NCBI RefSeq assembly: GCF_052115025.1
Contig: NZ_JBFRFW010000006.1
Coordinates: 62,001 to 126,000 of the forward strand
DNA length: 64,000 nt
Direction: 5' to 3'
DNA from: Bradyrhizobium_A sp052115025
GTDB lineage: Bacteria > Pseudomonadota > Alphaproteobacteria > Rhizobiales > Xanthobacteraceae
In this document: piece by piece, positions 16,847-26,889 of the stretch
Layout of the letters: each line of letters opens with the position of its first letter
Numbering within the stretch: the first letter of the stretch is position 1
Program-made: the position numbers and the translations under genes
The notes under the pieces: model-generated
The model's database searches: none
What the model was told of the DNA's origin: nothing
Seen by the model: only the letters and a program-made list of their open reading frames with translations

Positions 16847-18199
16847 ATGGGCGGCACCGGCGTCATCGACCAATTCCTAGAGGTCTTCACCCGCTACATC
16901 GACAGCGGTTTCGGCCTGCTCGGCGGCGAGGTGGCGTTCATAGCCACGACGCTGATCGTCATCGACGTGACGTTGGCCGCCCTGTTTTGGAGCTGGGGCG
17001 CCGACGACGACATCATGGCGCGACTGGTCAAGAAGACGCTGTTCGTCGGCGTCTTCGCCTACATCATCGGCAACTGGAACAATCTTGCACGCATCGTCTT
17101 TGAGAGCTTCGCCGGGCTCGGCCTGAAAGCTTCGGGCACGGGGTTCACCGTCGAAGATCTCATGCGCCCCGGCCGTGTTGCGCAGACCGGGCTCGACGCC
17201 GGTCGGCCGCTGCTCGATTCCATCTCGAATCTGATGGGCTGGATCGCCTTCTTCGAGAATTTCATCCAGATCGTCTGCCTGCTGTTCGCCTGGGTTCTGG
17301 TGCTGCTTGCCTTCTTCATTCTCGCCGTCCAGCTCTTCGTTACCCTGATCGAGTTCAAGCTGACGACGCTCGCCGGCTTCGTGCTGATCCCGTTCGGGCT
17401 GTTCGGCAAATCGGCGTTCATGGCCGAACGCGTTCTCGGCAACGTCATCTCAAGCGGCATCAAGGTGCTGGTCCTCGCCGTCATCATCGGCATCGGCTCA
17501 ACCTTGTTCTCCCAGTTCACCGCCGGCTTCGGCACTGAGGCGCCGACGATCGATCAGGCGATGGCGATCGTGCTCGCCGCGCTCTCGCTGCTCGGACTCG
17601 GGATCTTCGGCCCTGGCATCGCCAACGGCCTCGTCTCCGGCGGTCCGCAGCTCGGCGCCGGCGCGGCGGTCGGAACCGGGCTCGCCGCGGGCGGGGCTCT
17701 GGTCGCGGCCGGCGCGGCTGGTGGAATGGCCCTGCGCGGCGGCGCCGCTGCGCTTTCCGGAACTGCCGCTGCCGCTCGAGGGGGAGCGGCCCTGGCCGGT
17801 GGCGCCTCGACGGCCTACAGCCTCGGCGCTGCCGGCCAGTCGGGCGCGTCCGCCGTCGGGTCCGGACTCGGTGGCGTTGCTCGCGCCGCTGGCGCGGCCG
17901 CCACCTCACCGCTGCGCCGCACGGCCTCCAAGGCAGCAGACAGCATGAAGTCGAGCTTCTCAGAAGGCGCCAAATCCGCGTTCGCGGCGACCGGCGGCAC
18001 ATCGACCATGGGTTCGGTCGGCGCGAGCGCGTCCGAGGCTGCGCCGTCCGCGGCGGCTGACGGGCCGCCGGCGTGGGCCCAGCGGATGAAGCGCTCTCAG
18101 GCCTTGAGCCACGGTGTGACCGCGGCCGCCCATGCCGTGCGCAGCGGCGACAGCCACGGCGGCGGCTCTTCCATCAATCTCTCCGGAGGCGACCGCTGA
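16847..18199 (+). CDS. trbL: TrbL, VirB6-like polytopic channel protein
   Basis: The 450-residue protein has six or more membrane helices between about residues 25 and 260 ('FGLLGGEVAFIATTLIVIDV', 'LFAWVLVLLAFFILAVQLFV'). A glycine/alanine-rich region and a serine-rich disordered tail follow (about residues 265-450). This is typical of TrbL. It forms the inner-membrane part of the DNA channel. The TGATG junction couples it to trbF. Confidence 0.94.
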   Translation: MGGTGVIDQFLEVFTRYIDSGFGLLGGEVAFIATTLIVIDVTLAALFWSWGADDDIMARLVKKTLFVGVFAYIIGNWNNLARIVFESFAGLGLKASGTGFTVEDLMRPGRVAQTGLDAGRPLLDSISNLMGWIAFFENFIQIVCLLFAWVLVLLAFFILAVQLFVTLIEFKLTTLAGFVLIPFGLFGKSAFMAERVLGNVISSGIKVLVLAVIIGIGSTLFSQFTAGFGTEAPTIDQAMAIVLAALSLLGLGIFGPGIANGLVSGGPQLGAGAAVGTGLAAGGALVAAGAAGGMALRGGAAALSGTAAAARGGAALAGGASTAYSLGAAGQSGASAVGSGLGGVARAAGAAATSPLRRTASKAADSMKSSFSEGAKSAFAATGGTSTMGSVGASASEAAPSAAADGPPAWAQRMKRSQALSHGVTAAAHAVRSGDSHGGGSSINLSGGDR

Positions 18200-18878
18200 T
18201 GTTCAAACGACCTTCTACTCACTACGGCAAAGCGCCAGAACCCGAGACACCTTATCAGCGCGCCGCCCAGGTCTGGGACGAGCGCATCGGCACCGCGCGC
18301 GTCCAGGCGAAGAACTGGCGCTTCATGGCGTTCGGTTCGCTGCTTCTGTCCGCCAGCTTCGCGGCGGCGCTGGTCTGGCAATCGGCCCGCGGCACGATCG
18401 TGCCCTGGGTCGTGCAGGTCGACAAGCTCGGCCAGGCGCAGGCCGTGGCGCCAGCGGTCGCCGATTATCGCCCGACCGATCCCCAGATCGCCTTTCATCT
18501 CGCGCGCTTCATCGAGCAGGTCCGCTCGATTCCGTCCGACGCCATCATCGTCCGGCAGAATTGGCTACGCGCATACGATTTCACGACCGATCGCGGCGCG
18601 ATGGCGCTCAACGACTACGCGCGGTCGAACGACCCTTTCGCCAAGGTCGGTCGACAGCAGATCGCTGTCGACGTCTCCAGCGTTATCCGGGCGTCGCCCG
18701 ACAGCTTCCGCGTCGCCTGGGTCGAACGCCGCTACGAGAACGGCCAGCTCGCCGAGACGACCCGTTGGACCGCCATCCTCACCATCGTCGTGCAGGTGCC
18801 TCGCAACGCCGATCGGCTGCGCGCCAACCCGCTCGGAATCTACGTCAATGCCATCAACTGGTCACGGGAGCTTGGGCA

Positions 18879-18882
<4 letters not shown>
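18199..18882 (+). CDS. trbF: TrbF, VirB8-like scaffold
   Basis: The 227-residue protein has one membrane helix (about residues 45-63), then a periplasmic VirB8-like domain with 'GTIVPWVVQVDKLGQAQAV' and 'FHLARFIEQVRSIPSD', ending 'NPLGIYVNAINWSREL'. It nucleates the mating complex at the inner membrane. The start was set at the ATG sharing bases with the trbL stop; longer upstream extensions lie inside trbL. It overlaps trbG by four bases. Confidence 0.94.
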
Positions 18883-19900
<1,018 letters not shown>

Positions 19901-19904
<4 letters not shown>

Positions 19905-21106
19905 GTGAGCCCGAACCCCGGAAAGAGGAAGACGAGGCACCGCTGACCGGGTCGGCCAGCGATGCGGCCGCCCCGATGCGGCTGCGTGCCGAAGCGCCGC
20001 GCGTTACGCGGCTCTCACGCAAGGTGCTGGCCGGCATCGGTCTCGTCGCGAGCGTGGGCATTGGCGGCGCGCTCATCTATGCGCTCCAATCACGCGACGG
20101 CGGCAAGTCCGCCGAAGAACTCTATTCGACCGACAATCGCTCGACCGCTGACGGCCTTGCCGGATTGCCGCGCGATTACAGCAGTGTTCCCCAATTGGGT
20201 CCGCCGCTTCCCGGCGACCTTGGGCGACCCATCCTAGGCGCACAAAATCGTGGCCAGCCGTTGCCGAACCAGCCCAATCCCGGCCTCAGCGCGGAGGAGC
20301 AACGGCGCCTGCAGGAGATCGAAACGGCCCGCGTCAGCAGGCTTTTCAGCGGTACCGAGAATCGGCCTATGGCTTCGACGAGCCCCGGCGGCGCGACGAT
20401 CGCGCCGCCACCGGCGCCGGACCTCACTGGCCTCGGCCTCGCGCCGCCACCCGCCACGCCATCGGCCCAGGATCGGCAGCTCGCATTCCTCAATGCGGCC
20501 GCCGATCGGCGCACAGTCGCGCCGGATCGCGTCGCCGCGCCCGCGTCGCCTTACATCCTTCAGGCAGGCGCCGTGATCGCAGCGGCGCTCATCACGGGCA
20601 TCCACTCGGATCTTCCAGGCCAGATCACGGCGCAGGTGACGGAGAATATCTACGACAGCCCAACGGGCCGCGTTCTTCTGGTGCCCCAAGGCACACGCGT
20701 GATCGGTCAATACAACAACAGCGTTCAGTTCGGTCAGAGCCGCGTACTCTTGGTCTGGAACCGGCTGATCTTCCCGAACGGACGCTCCGTTGTGCTCGAG
20801 CGTCAGCCGGGCGCAGACGTCGAGGGCTATGCGGGCCTTAAAGATGGCGTCGATTACCATTGGTGGGATCTCGCGAAGGCGGCGGGCCTCTCGACACTGC
20901 TGAGCGTCGGCGCCGAGCTTGCCACCAATGACGACAACCGCCTGATCCAAGCGATCCGAAACGGCGGGCAGGACACCATTAATGATGCGGGCCAGCAGAT
21001 CGTGCGCCGCCAGCTCAACGTCGCGCCGACGCTCACGATCCGGCCGGGCTTCCTCGTGCGCGTGATCGTTACGCGTGACCTGGTGCTCGAACCCTATGGA
21101 GGCTAA
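19901..21106 (+). CDS. trbI: TrbI, VirB10-like pore component
   Basis: The start of this 401-residue protein overlaps the trbG stop (GTGAGTGAGC context, GTG start). It has a cytoplasmic N-terminus, one membrane helix (about residues 43-62), a long proline-rich periplasmic linker, and a VirB10 domain from about residue 215 ('ILQAGAVIAAALITGIHSDLPGQ', 'VPQGTRVIGQYNNSVQFGQ', 'RPGFLVRVIVTRDL'). It spans the envelope and completes the trb pore gene set. Confidence 0.95.
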
Positions 21107-21109
21107 CCG

Positions 21110-21364
21110 ATGGGCAAGCTAAAGCTCGGACCGCTCGAAGACGACAAGCCCGTAAAGATTTCGGTGGAGCTGCCCGCTGCTCTCCACCGCGATCTCCTTG
21201 CCTATGCGGAGATCCTGGGCCGCGAGACTGGGCAAGATGTTGAGCCCGCCAAACTGGTCGCGCCGATGGTCGCGCGCTTCATGGCGACGGATCGCGGGTT
21301 TGCGAAGATGCGCCAGGGTTCCCGCCCGCGACCGGCGGGCAGCGTTCCTCCAAAAGGCGAATGA
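21110..21364 (+). CDS. DUF2274 protein, last gene of the trb operon
   Basis: The 84-residue product 'MGKLKLGPLEDDKPVKISVELPAALHRDLLAYAEILG...' matches DUF2274, a small ribbon-helix-helix-like family that follows trbI in most ICEs of this kind. It starts three bases after trbI. Its 3' end overlaps by 86 bases the 3' end of a convergent LysR gene. A role in regulating the trb operon is possible but not shown. Confidence 0.9.
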   Translation: MGKLKLGPLEDDKPVKISVELPAALHRDLLAYAEILGRETGQDVEPAKLVAPMVARFMATDRGFAKMRQGSRPRPAGSVPPKGE

Positions 21365-22226
21365 AGTTTCGGAGCGCCGGATTCTCGTTGCCGTCTCGCC
21401 AATAGGCGCGATAGCCGATCCGGGTCGAGCCGTTGCCGTCGCGCGCTTCGCGGTAGACGACCCCGGCATAGCTGGCGCCCATGCAGGCCTCACACATCAA
21501 GCTGACGCCGCGACCGGTGCCGACCAGGCTCTTGATATTCTCGGGACTGACATCATGCCGAACGACGTCAGGCAGGTCGCCGGGCGAAGACAGCTTTGCC
21601 ACGAGTATGTCTTGGATCTCCGGGCCGGGATCGCGCTCGCTCAGCAAGAAGCGTTCGCGTTTCAGGTCCGTCCAATAGATAATCTCGTTCGCGGCCAGCG
21701 GATGGTCCTCGGGTAAAGCGACGATGACGCGCTCACTCCACAAGACCATCGAACGATTGCAATCCGAGGCGGGCTCCCCTGTGACGACAGCAATATCAAT
21801 GGTGCCAATCTGAATTCCATCAAACAAGCGCGAACGTGATCCTTCGATTGTGCTTATCTCGACCTGAGGAAAGCGGCGCCCGTACTCGATGAGACTCGCC
21901 CTGAGATTGCCGGCCGAGAGAGAGGTGTAGAAGCCGACTGTTAGATATCCGGCCTCGCCGCGGCCGACGGCCTTGGTTCCATCAATTACAATCTGCAATT
22001 CATCGAGAACCCGCCTAACACCGCAAAGAAAATCCCGGCCTGCCGCGGTCGGCTCCACTCCGCCATTGGTCCGCTCGAACAACTTGATCCCAAGTTGCTC
22101 CTCCAGATGCTTGACCCTTCGACTGAGATTCGACTGTTTGAGGCCGAGCAAATCCGCCGCTTTGCGAAAGCTGCCACAGCGTTCTGCCGTTTCGGCATAA
22201 CGGAGATGCTTGAACTCAATAGCCAT
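21279..22226 (-). CDS. LysR-family regulator at the end of the trb operon
   Basis: About 315 residues. The N-terminal winged helix is 'MAIEFKHLRYAETAERCGSF' through 'LEEQLGIKLFERTNGGVEPT', followed by the periplasmic-binding-protein-like effector domain. LysR genes facing the trb operon are common in this ICE family and their inducers are mostly unknown. The tail after about residue 295 overlaps DUF2274 on the other strand. It is not of the NhaR type, unlike the regulators at 28612 and 43068. Start at the ATG encoding MAIEFK. Confidence 0.9.
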   Translation of the reverse strand: MAIEFKHLRYAETAERCGSFRKAADLLGLKQSNLSRRVKHLEEQLGIKLFERTNGGVEPTAAGRDFLCGVRRVLDELQIVIDGTKAVGRGEAGYLTVGFYTSLSAGNLRASLIEYGRRFPQVEISTIEGSRSRLFDGIQIGTIDIAVVTGEPASDCNRSMVLWSERVIVALPEDHPLAANEIIYWTDLKRERFLLSERDPGPEIQDILVAKLSSPGDLPDVVRHDVSPENIKSLVGTGRGVSLMCEACMGASYAGVVYREARDGNGSTRIGYRAYWRDGNENPALRNFIRLLEERCPPVAGGNPGASSQTRDPSP

Positions 22227-22304
22227 AGTTACCGCGCGCACCGGTTAAGCGCCGAACTGACAATTGGCGTCTTGTTGAGATTTCCGCCTGGACATGAAGC
22301 ATGA

Positions 22305-22535
22305 TCAAAACGGACGTCGAGGATTGCGCAGCGCCTGGTCGATGACTGCTTGCGATCTCGCTCTTAAGAGCAAACCTAGGATCTCCAGATCATTCAGAAG
22401 GTGCACCGGGTCCTGATGTAGGGCCGTCCGCAACGCGCCCTTAAGCCACCCGCTCATGCCTGGGTGCGCCAATACCCATTCGATCTGTCGCTCAGCCTCG
22501 CTCAGCTCATCACCGGACAGCTCGGATATGCCCAT
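22305..22535 (-). CDS. Small acidic protein, last gene of the dab operon
   Basis: The 76-residue protein 'MGISELSGDELSEAERQIEW...' is helical by pattern and contains 'VLAHPGMSGWLKGALRTALHQDPVHLLNDLEILGLLL' (shown in part: 'HPGMSGWLKGALRTALHQ'). It has a strong AAAGGAGG site and starts 27 bases after the zinc-ribbon protein gene, so it should be the fifth gene of the dabB-dabA-cysD operon. I do not recognise a family; no catalytic motif is visible. It belongs to the cargo rather than to the transfer core. Confidence 0.75.
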   Translation of the reverse strand: MGISELSGDELSEAERQIEWVLAHPGMSGWLKGALRTALHQDPVHLLNDLEILGLLLRARSQAVIDQALRNPRRPF

Positions 22536-22562
22536 TCGAACCTCCTTTCCCCGGTCCATGCG

Positions 22563-23426
22563 TCACGGGTTGCAGTCGCTGCATTGCCCAGGATCCGCGG
22601 TTGTTGGTGGCACCAAATTCTCGATCCGGTGGCCACAGGCCGAGCACGACAGCACCTCCGCCCTGATCGCCAAGGTCGGCCCGCCGCACCATGAACAAGG
22701 CAGACCGGCGAGGCGTTCGGTCACGGCGAACCCGGGCGCTGCGCAAACTGGACACGGGCTGCGGAACCGGCGGACCAGATCGAGGGTCGCGCGCTTGATG
22801 GCGCGCATGCGCGTCGGATTACGATGCGCGCGCATGTCGGTCTCGACAAAAGCGGCGCCGCACATCCCGATGACCTTCGTCACGGCGTATTCGAGGTCTT
22901 CCGTGTTCCGGATATCCTTGATCAGGGCGCGGGCCGGCGCCGGCTGGCCGTCGATGACGCCCATGACGATCACGCCGTGCTCAGGGAACTGCGCGCGCTC
23001 CGCGAAAGCGCGTGCCGCACCCACGTCCGACACAACCGCATGGCTGAAGTTCGTGGTCGGACTCGCATGATGCCCGATCAGTTCGAGGCCGGAGGCGCGG
23101 TCGGCGAGAACGACGATTTCACGGGCAAGCGGGAGGAATGGAATATACGGGTGCGGACCGAAAGTGCCTTCGCTGGCCAACGCCACCTGGGCATCGGGCG
23201 TGTCCGCGAACGCTGCCGCGATCTTGGCCCGCGCCGCATCGAGCTGCGAGCCGGTCCGCTCGACGTCCCGGCTGAAGGTGCCGAAGCGGTCGGTATCGAT
23301 GCCATTGCTCACCCTGACCCGCAGGCCAAGCGCGCGCTCCAGCAACGGCGCGATCACCCGCTCCTTGGCGTGCATCGTCGCGAGCACCGCCAGTTCGTGG
23401 TCGTAGGGGCGTGGAGCAGCCGACAT
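22563..23426 (-). CDS. Zinc-ribbon protein of unknown function (DUF6671-like), copy 1
   Basis: The 287-residue protein has a conserved N-terminal domain ('LATMHAKERVIAPLLERALG', 'DTDRFGTFSRDVER', 'ALASEGTFGPHPYIPFLPL', 'VETDMRAHRNPTRM'). The C-terminus carries four cysteine pairs (CPVC, CSWC, CSAC, CSDC), which form two probable zinc ribbons. A paralogue at 31005-31889 shares the same order of motifs. I believe the family is the one called DUF6671; the name is less certain than the paralogy. It starts two bases after cysD. The EGTFGPHP and TDxxGTFS motifs suggest a catalytic or ligand site, but no function is known. Confidence 0.8.
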   Translation of the reverse strand: MSAAPRPYDHELAVLATMHAKERVIAPLLERALGLRVRVSNGIDTDRFGTFSRDVERTGSQLDAARAKIAAAFADTPDAQVALASEGTFGPHPYIPFLPLAREIVVLADRASGLELIGHHASPTTNFSHAVVSDVGAARAFAERAQFPEHGVIVMGVIDGQPAPARALIKDIRNTEDLEYAVTKVIGMCGAAFVETDMRAHRNPTRMRAIKRATLDLVRRFRSPCPVCAAPGFAVTERLAGLPCSWCGGPTLAIRAEVLSCSACGHRIENLVPPTTADPGQCSDCNP

Positions 23427-23428
23427 GG

Positions 23429-24334
23429 CTAGAAATACCCCTCGCGCTTTTTCTGTTCGAGCGAGCCGCCGTCCTCGCCGTCGCTGATCCGGCCCTGCCG
23501 TTCCGACCCGGTCGCCGCCATCGTCTCCTGCACGACGGAGCGGAGGTCCGCCGCTTCGGATTCGACCGCAGCCGTTACCGGCCAGCAGCCAAGCGTCCGA
23601 AAACGCACAGTCTTGGTTTGGACGGTTTCGCCGGCCAGCAGCCGGATGCGGGGTTCGTCATCGACGACGATCAGCCCGCCGCCCCTCTCGACAACCGGCC
23701 GGGGCGCGGCGAAATACAGCGGCGCCAGCGCGATGTCATGGACGAGCGCATAGGTCCAGACGTCCGTCTCGGTCCAGTTCGACAGCGGGAATACCCGCGC
23801 CGACTGATCCTTGCCGAGCCGGGTGTTGTAGAGATTCCAGAGCTCGGGCCGCTGTTGGCGCGGATCCCAGACATGGCCGGCGCTCCGAACTGAAAATACC
23901 CGCTCCTTGGCCCGCGACTTCTCTTCGTCGCGGCGCGCCCCGCCGAAGATAAAGTCATAGCCGCCCTGGTCGAGCGCGGCTTTGAGCGGCTCGGTGCGCA
24001 TCTCCAGCGTATAGCGGTCGCCATGATCGAAGGGGTTGAGGCCGGCGGCGCGACCCGCCTCGTTGGCATGGACGATCAGCACGAACCCATGCTCGCGCGC
24101 GAAGCCGTCGCGGAAGTCGAGCAGCGACCGGAACTCCCAGGTGGAGTCGATGTGGAGCAGCGGGAACGGAGGCCTTCCTGGGAAGAACGCGCGCAAGGCG
24201 AGGTGGGCGAGCACGGTCGAGTCCTTGCCGGCCGAGAACAGCATCACCGGCTTGCGCGCTTCGGCGACGGCTTCTCGCAGGATGTGGATCGCCTCCGATT
24301 CCAGTCGAGCGAGGTGGGACAGCCTTGCGGTCAT
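23429..24334 (-). CDS. cysD: CysD-type sulfate adenylyltransferase small subunit, without CysN
   Basis: The 301-residue protein has the PP-loop 'LFSAGKDSTVLAHLA' (SAGKDS about residues 34-39), 'PLLHIDSTWEFRSLLDFRD', 'GGARRDEEKSRAKERVFS' and 'LSNWTETDVWTY', all typical of CysD. CysD normally acts with the GTPase CysN to make adenylyl sulfate from ATP and sulfate. No cysN or cysH lies in this window. The ATG overlaps the dabA stop, so it is translationally coupled to dabA, an unusual partner. Either it uses the chromosomal CysN or it has been given another role. Confidence 0.9.
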   Translation of the reverse strand: MTARLSHLARLESEAIHILREAVAEARKPVMLFSAGKDSTVLAHLALRAFFPGRPPFPLLHIDSTWEFRSLLDFRDGFAREHGFVLIVHANEAGRAAGLNPFDHGDRYTLEMRTEPLKAALDQGGYDFIFGGARRDEEKSRAKERVFSVRSAGHVWDPRQQRPELWNLYNTRLGKDQSARVFPLSNWTETDVWTYALVHDIALAPLYFAAPRPVVERGGGLIVVDDEPRIRLLAGETVQTKTVRFRTLGCWPVTAAVESEAADLRSVVQETMAATGSERQGRISDGEDGGSLEQKKREGYF

Positions 24335-26889
24335 GCGGCGGCTTCCCATTGAAGACCGCCGACGTAGCGGCGGATCATCCGGCCTTCGTCGGCAAGAACG
24401 AAGAGGTGAACCCAGCCGTTATCGACGAGATGACGAACGCTCGCGTGCTTCTCGATGACGCCGTTGATCGCGTCCTCGGGGGCTGCGATGAAGACGTTGA
24501 GCCGCAGCGGCTCGTGCACGAAGCGCTCACCGTCGTGAACCGACTGCCACGGCAATCCCACCTTGAGGTCGCCGGAATTGCCCTCCAGCACCCCCAGCTG
24601 CCCGACCACATTGTGCAGCACCTTGTTGCCGCTGCCGAAGGCGCGGTTGTTCACCGTCGAGCCGTAATATTGCAGGTTGATCCAGCTCGCGACGACCATC
24701 GGCGCGGTCATGATCAGCTCGAGCACGCCGAACCCGTCGTCCTTGCGCCAGTCATAGTCGTGCAGGAAGGCGCGACCGCCGAGATCGAGCCCGCGCGTCC
24801 GTGACCGCGGCGCGGCGATGAAGGCGGCGTTGCCCGCGAGCCCCCATTCGGGACGGACCTGCGCCCAGTCGCGGCTACGCGCCTTCACCGCACGATCAAC
24901 GTCCCTGGTCTTGTCGATTCCGAGCCCCAGCGCGCGTTCGGCGCGCGCCAGCGACGAAGCCTTCGCCAGCGCCCTGCGCAGAGCGGCGAGATCGGCGGCG
25001 TGGGACGCGGGGAGATCGTCCGCGTCGAAGATGCGGACCTCGTCGGTTGTGGTGTCGTGCAGGCAGCCCAGGAACCAGGTGTCCTCGGGGATATCGATTC
25101 CCTTGCCGGCGAGACCTCTGCGCACGCCCGGATCGTTGAGGATGGCGGCGGCGACCCGTGCGTTCGCCTCGCCGGTGTGGCCGCCGCACGCGCCGCAATC
25201 GAGCCCCGAGGCATGGGGATTGTTGACGGTCGTGCTGCCGTGCCCGGTGAGCAGGACCAGGCGCGCAAAGTCTTGCGTCATCGACATCGCGCGCAGGACG
25301 GCCTCGGCCATGGCGACACGCTGCGCGTCGTCGAAGCCGGTGAGCCGGCCAGCCACCGCGCGGGGATCCAGACGCGGGCCCACCCGATCGATGACGCTCT
25401 CGTCGAGGCCATCGGTATTGGGGTCGCTGACCGTCCGGGTCAGGCGCGCGCTGTCGCCGACGAGCTTGCCGGCGAACAGCAACCCCGCCGTCTCGACATA
25501 GGTGAAGGAAGACACCGCCGAGAGCTTGAACGCCTTCCACGCCTTCGCCGCGCGGCGGCGCAGCAGGCGCCGGTTGAGGATCTCCGCCTCCTCGGGCTCG
25601 GAAGCGCCGGCGACCGCCTCGCAGACGACGAAGGCGGGCTTCAGCAGCACCGGGCATTGCGCGCCGCCGGTGTCGCGGCCGATCGGCACATATTCGATTG
25701 GGAAGCCGAAGAAGCCGGCGAAGCCGATCGTCTCGGCGTCGGGGCAGACCGTCTCGAGCGCGCGCCGATAGACCTCGGAGCGCACGTCGATGCAGAACGC
25801 CGCCTGGAACGCCTTGCGCACAGCCTTTGAGGGCACGGGGGATGCGAGGTGCTGCCCGAGCCGCGCCAGTAACTGGCGCTGATACCCGGCCTCATAGGCT
25901 TCGTGCAGCATCAGATCGACGACCAGCTCCGGATCGTCGCCAAGGCGCTCGTCCTCCGGCAGCGCGGTGGCCTCTGCCATCGCCTTCGACCATGCCGCCC
26001 TAAAATCCGGGTCGGCGCGTTCGAGGAACAGCGCATAGCCCCACACCACCCGGATCGCCAGCAGCTGCACCAGCGTGTCGTCATCGCGCCCGTAGAGCGC
26101 GTTGTCCCGGACGCGGTAGCGCGCATAAGCGGCCCAGCCGCCGATATCGATCAGCGCGCGGTGCAGATAATCCTCGACCGCGCGCTCGGGGATGCCGAGC
26201 GCGCTGACGACCGCGGCGATCGCCTCGCGGGGGTCGTCCGGCATGGCCGCGACGGCCTTGCGGAAACCCTTGATCCCCATCGTTTCGGGGTTGCGGTCGA
26301 AGCGCATCGCCGCGCGCCAGGCAGCGTAGGGCGGCAGCACCCGCGACGGCAGTTTCCAGGCGGCCTGACCTTCGTCGAAATAGGCGGCGCACCACTTCGA
26401 GATCTCGTCGATCATGAAGGCCGTGCGCGAGGCCTGACGGTCCCCAGCCGCTAGGCCGTCGAGAACCTCGGCGACGGTCGCGACCACCGCCGTCGGCCTC
26501 TTTGTCACCCGATCTCGCGTGGCTGACTGGCGCAGCGCGGCGGCATCGCTCGCCAGCGCCGCATGACCGGACGTCGCGGCGATCGCCGCCTCCAGATCGC
26601 GATCCTCGATCCTTCCGGCCGCCAGCGCTTCGCGGTAGAATGTACGCGGCATCAGCATGTCGACGCCGGCGACCCGGCGCAGCGTCGCGCACGTCGCCGA
26701 AAAGCTCTGGTCGCTGAAGCCGAGAAACGGATTGACCGCGACGAAGTGCTTGAGCGGCCAAAGCGGCGCGATCTTATTGCACGCCCGGTCGATGGCGGCG
26801 TCGATCGCCGGGCGTGGCGGGTTGGCCAATGGCTCCGCATCTTGCGCCCGTCTCGGCGGGTCGATCGCGACGGCGACGGCATGGCTCAT
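24331..26889 (-). CDS. dabA: DabA, inorganic carbon uptake subunit (DUF2309)
   Basis: The 852-residue protein contains the four zinc-site residues expected for DabA: C366 and D368 in 'FCIDVRSE', H550 in 'LTGHGSTT', and C565 in 'GLDCGACGG'. The 15-residue spacing of the last two equals that described for DabA of Halothiobacillus. DabA is a beta-carbonic-anhydrase-like protein that, with the membrane partner DabB, converts CO2 to bicarbonate in an energised one-way fashion. The ATG at 26889 overlaps the dabB stop by ATGA; a longer open frame upstream lies inside dabB and is not the gene. Confidence 0.95.
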   Translation of the reverse strand: MSHAVAVAIDPPRRAQDAEPLANPPRPAIDAAIDRACNKIAPLWPLKHFVAVNPFLGFSDQSFSATCATLRRVAGVDMLMPRTFYREALAAGRIEDRDLEAAIAATSGHAALASDAAALRQSATRDRVTKRPTAVVATVAEVLDGLAAGDRQASRTAFMIDEISKWCAAYFDEGQAAWKLPSRVLPPYAAWRAAMRFDRNPETMGIKGFRKAVAAMPDDPREAIAAVVSALGIPERAVEDYLHRALIDIGGWAAYARYRVRDNALYGRDDDTLVQLLAIRVVWGYALFLERADPDFRAAWSKAMAEATALPEDERLGDDPELVVDLMLHEAYEAGYQRQLLARLGQHLASPVPSKAVRKAFQAAFCIDVRSEVYRRALETVCPDAETIGFAGFFGFPIEYVPIGRDTGGAQCPVLLKPAFVVCEAVAGASEPEEAEILNRRLLRRRAAKAWKAFKLSAVSSFTYVETAGLLFAGKLVGDSARLTRTVSDPNTDGLDESVIDRVGPRLDPRAVAGRLTGFDDAQRVAMAEAVLRAMSMTQDFARLVLLTGHGSTTVNNPHASGLDCGACGGHTGEANARVAAAILNDPGVRRGLAGKGIDIPEDTWFLGCLHDTTTDEVRIFDADDLPASHAADLAALRRALAKASSLARAERALGLGIDKTRDVDRAVKARSRDWAQVRPEWGLAGNAAFIAAPRSRTRGLDLGGRAFLHDYDWRKDDGFGVLELIMTAPMVVASWINLQYYGSTVNNRAFGSGNKVLHNVVGQLGVLEGNSGDLKVGLPWQSVHDGERFVHEPLRLNVFIAAPEDAINGVIEKHASVRHLVDNGWVHLFVLADEGRMIRRYVGGLQWEAAA

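Noticed and set aside
18132..18878. Possible N-terminal extension or fusion upstream of TrbG
   Set aside because: The frame is open but overlaps trbF completely in another frame; the ATG at 18879 overlapping the trbF stop gives the normal TrbG with its signal peptide.
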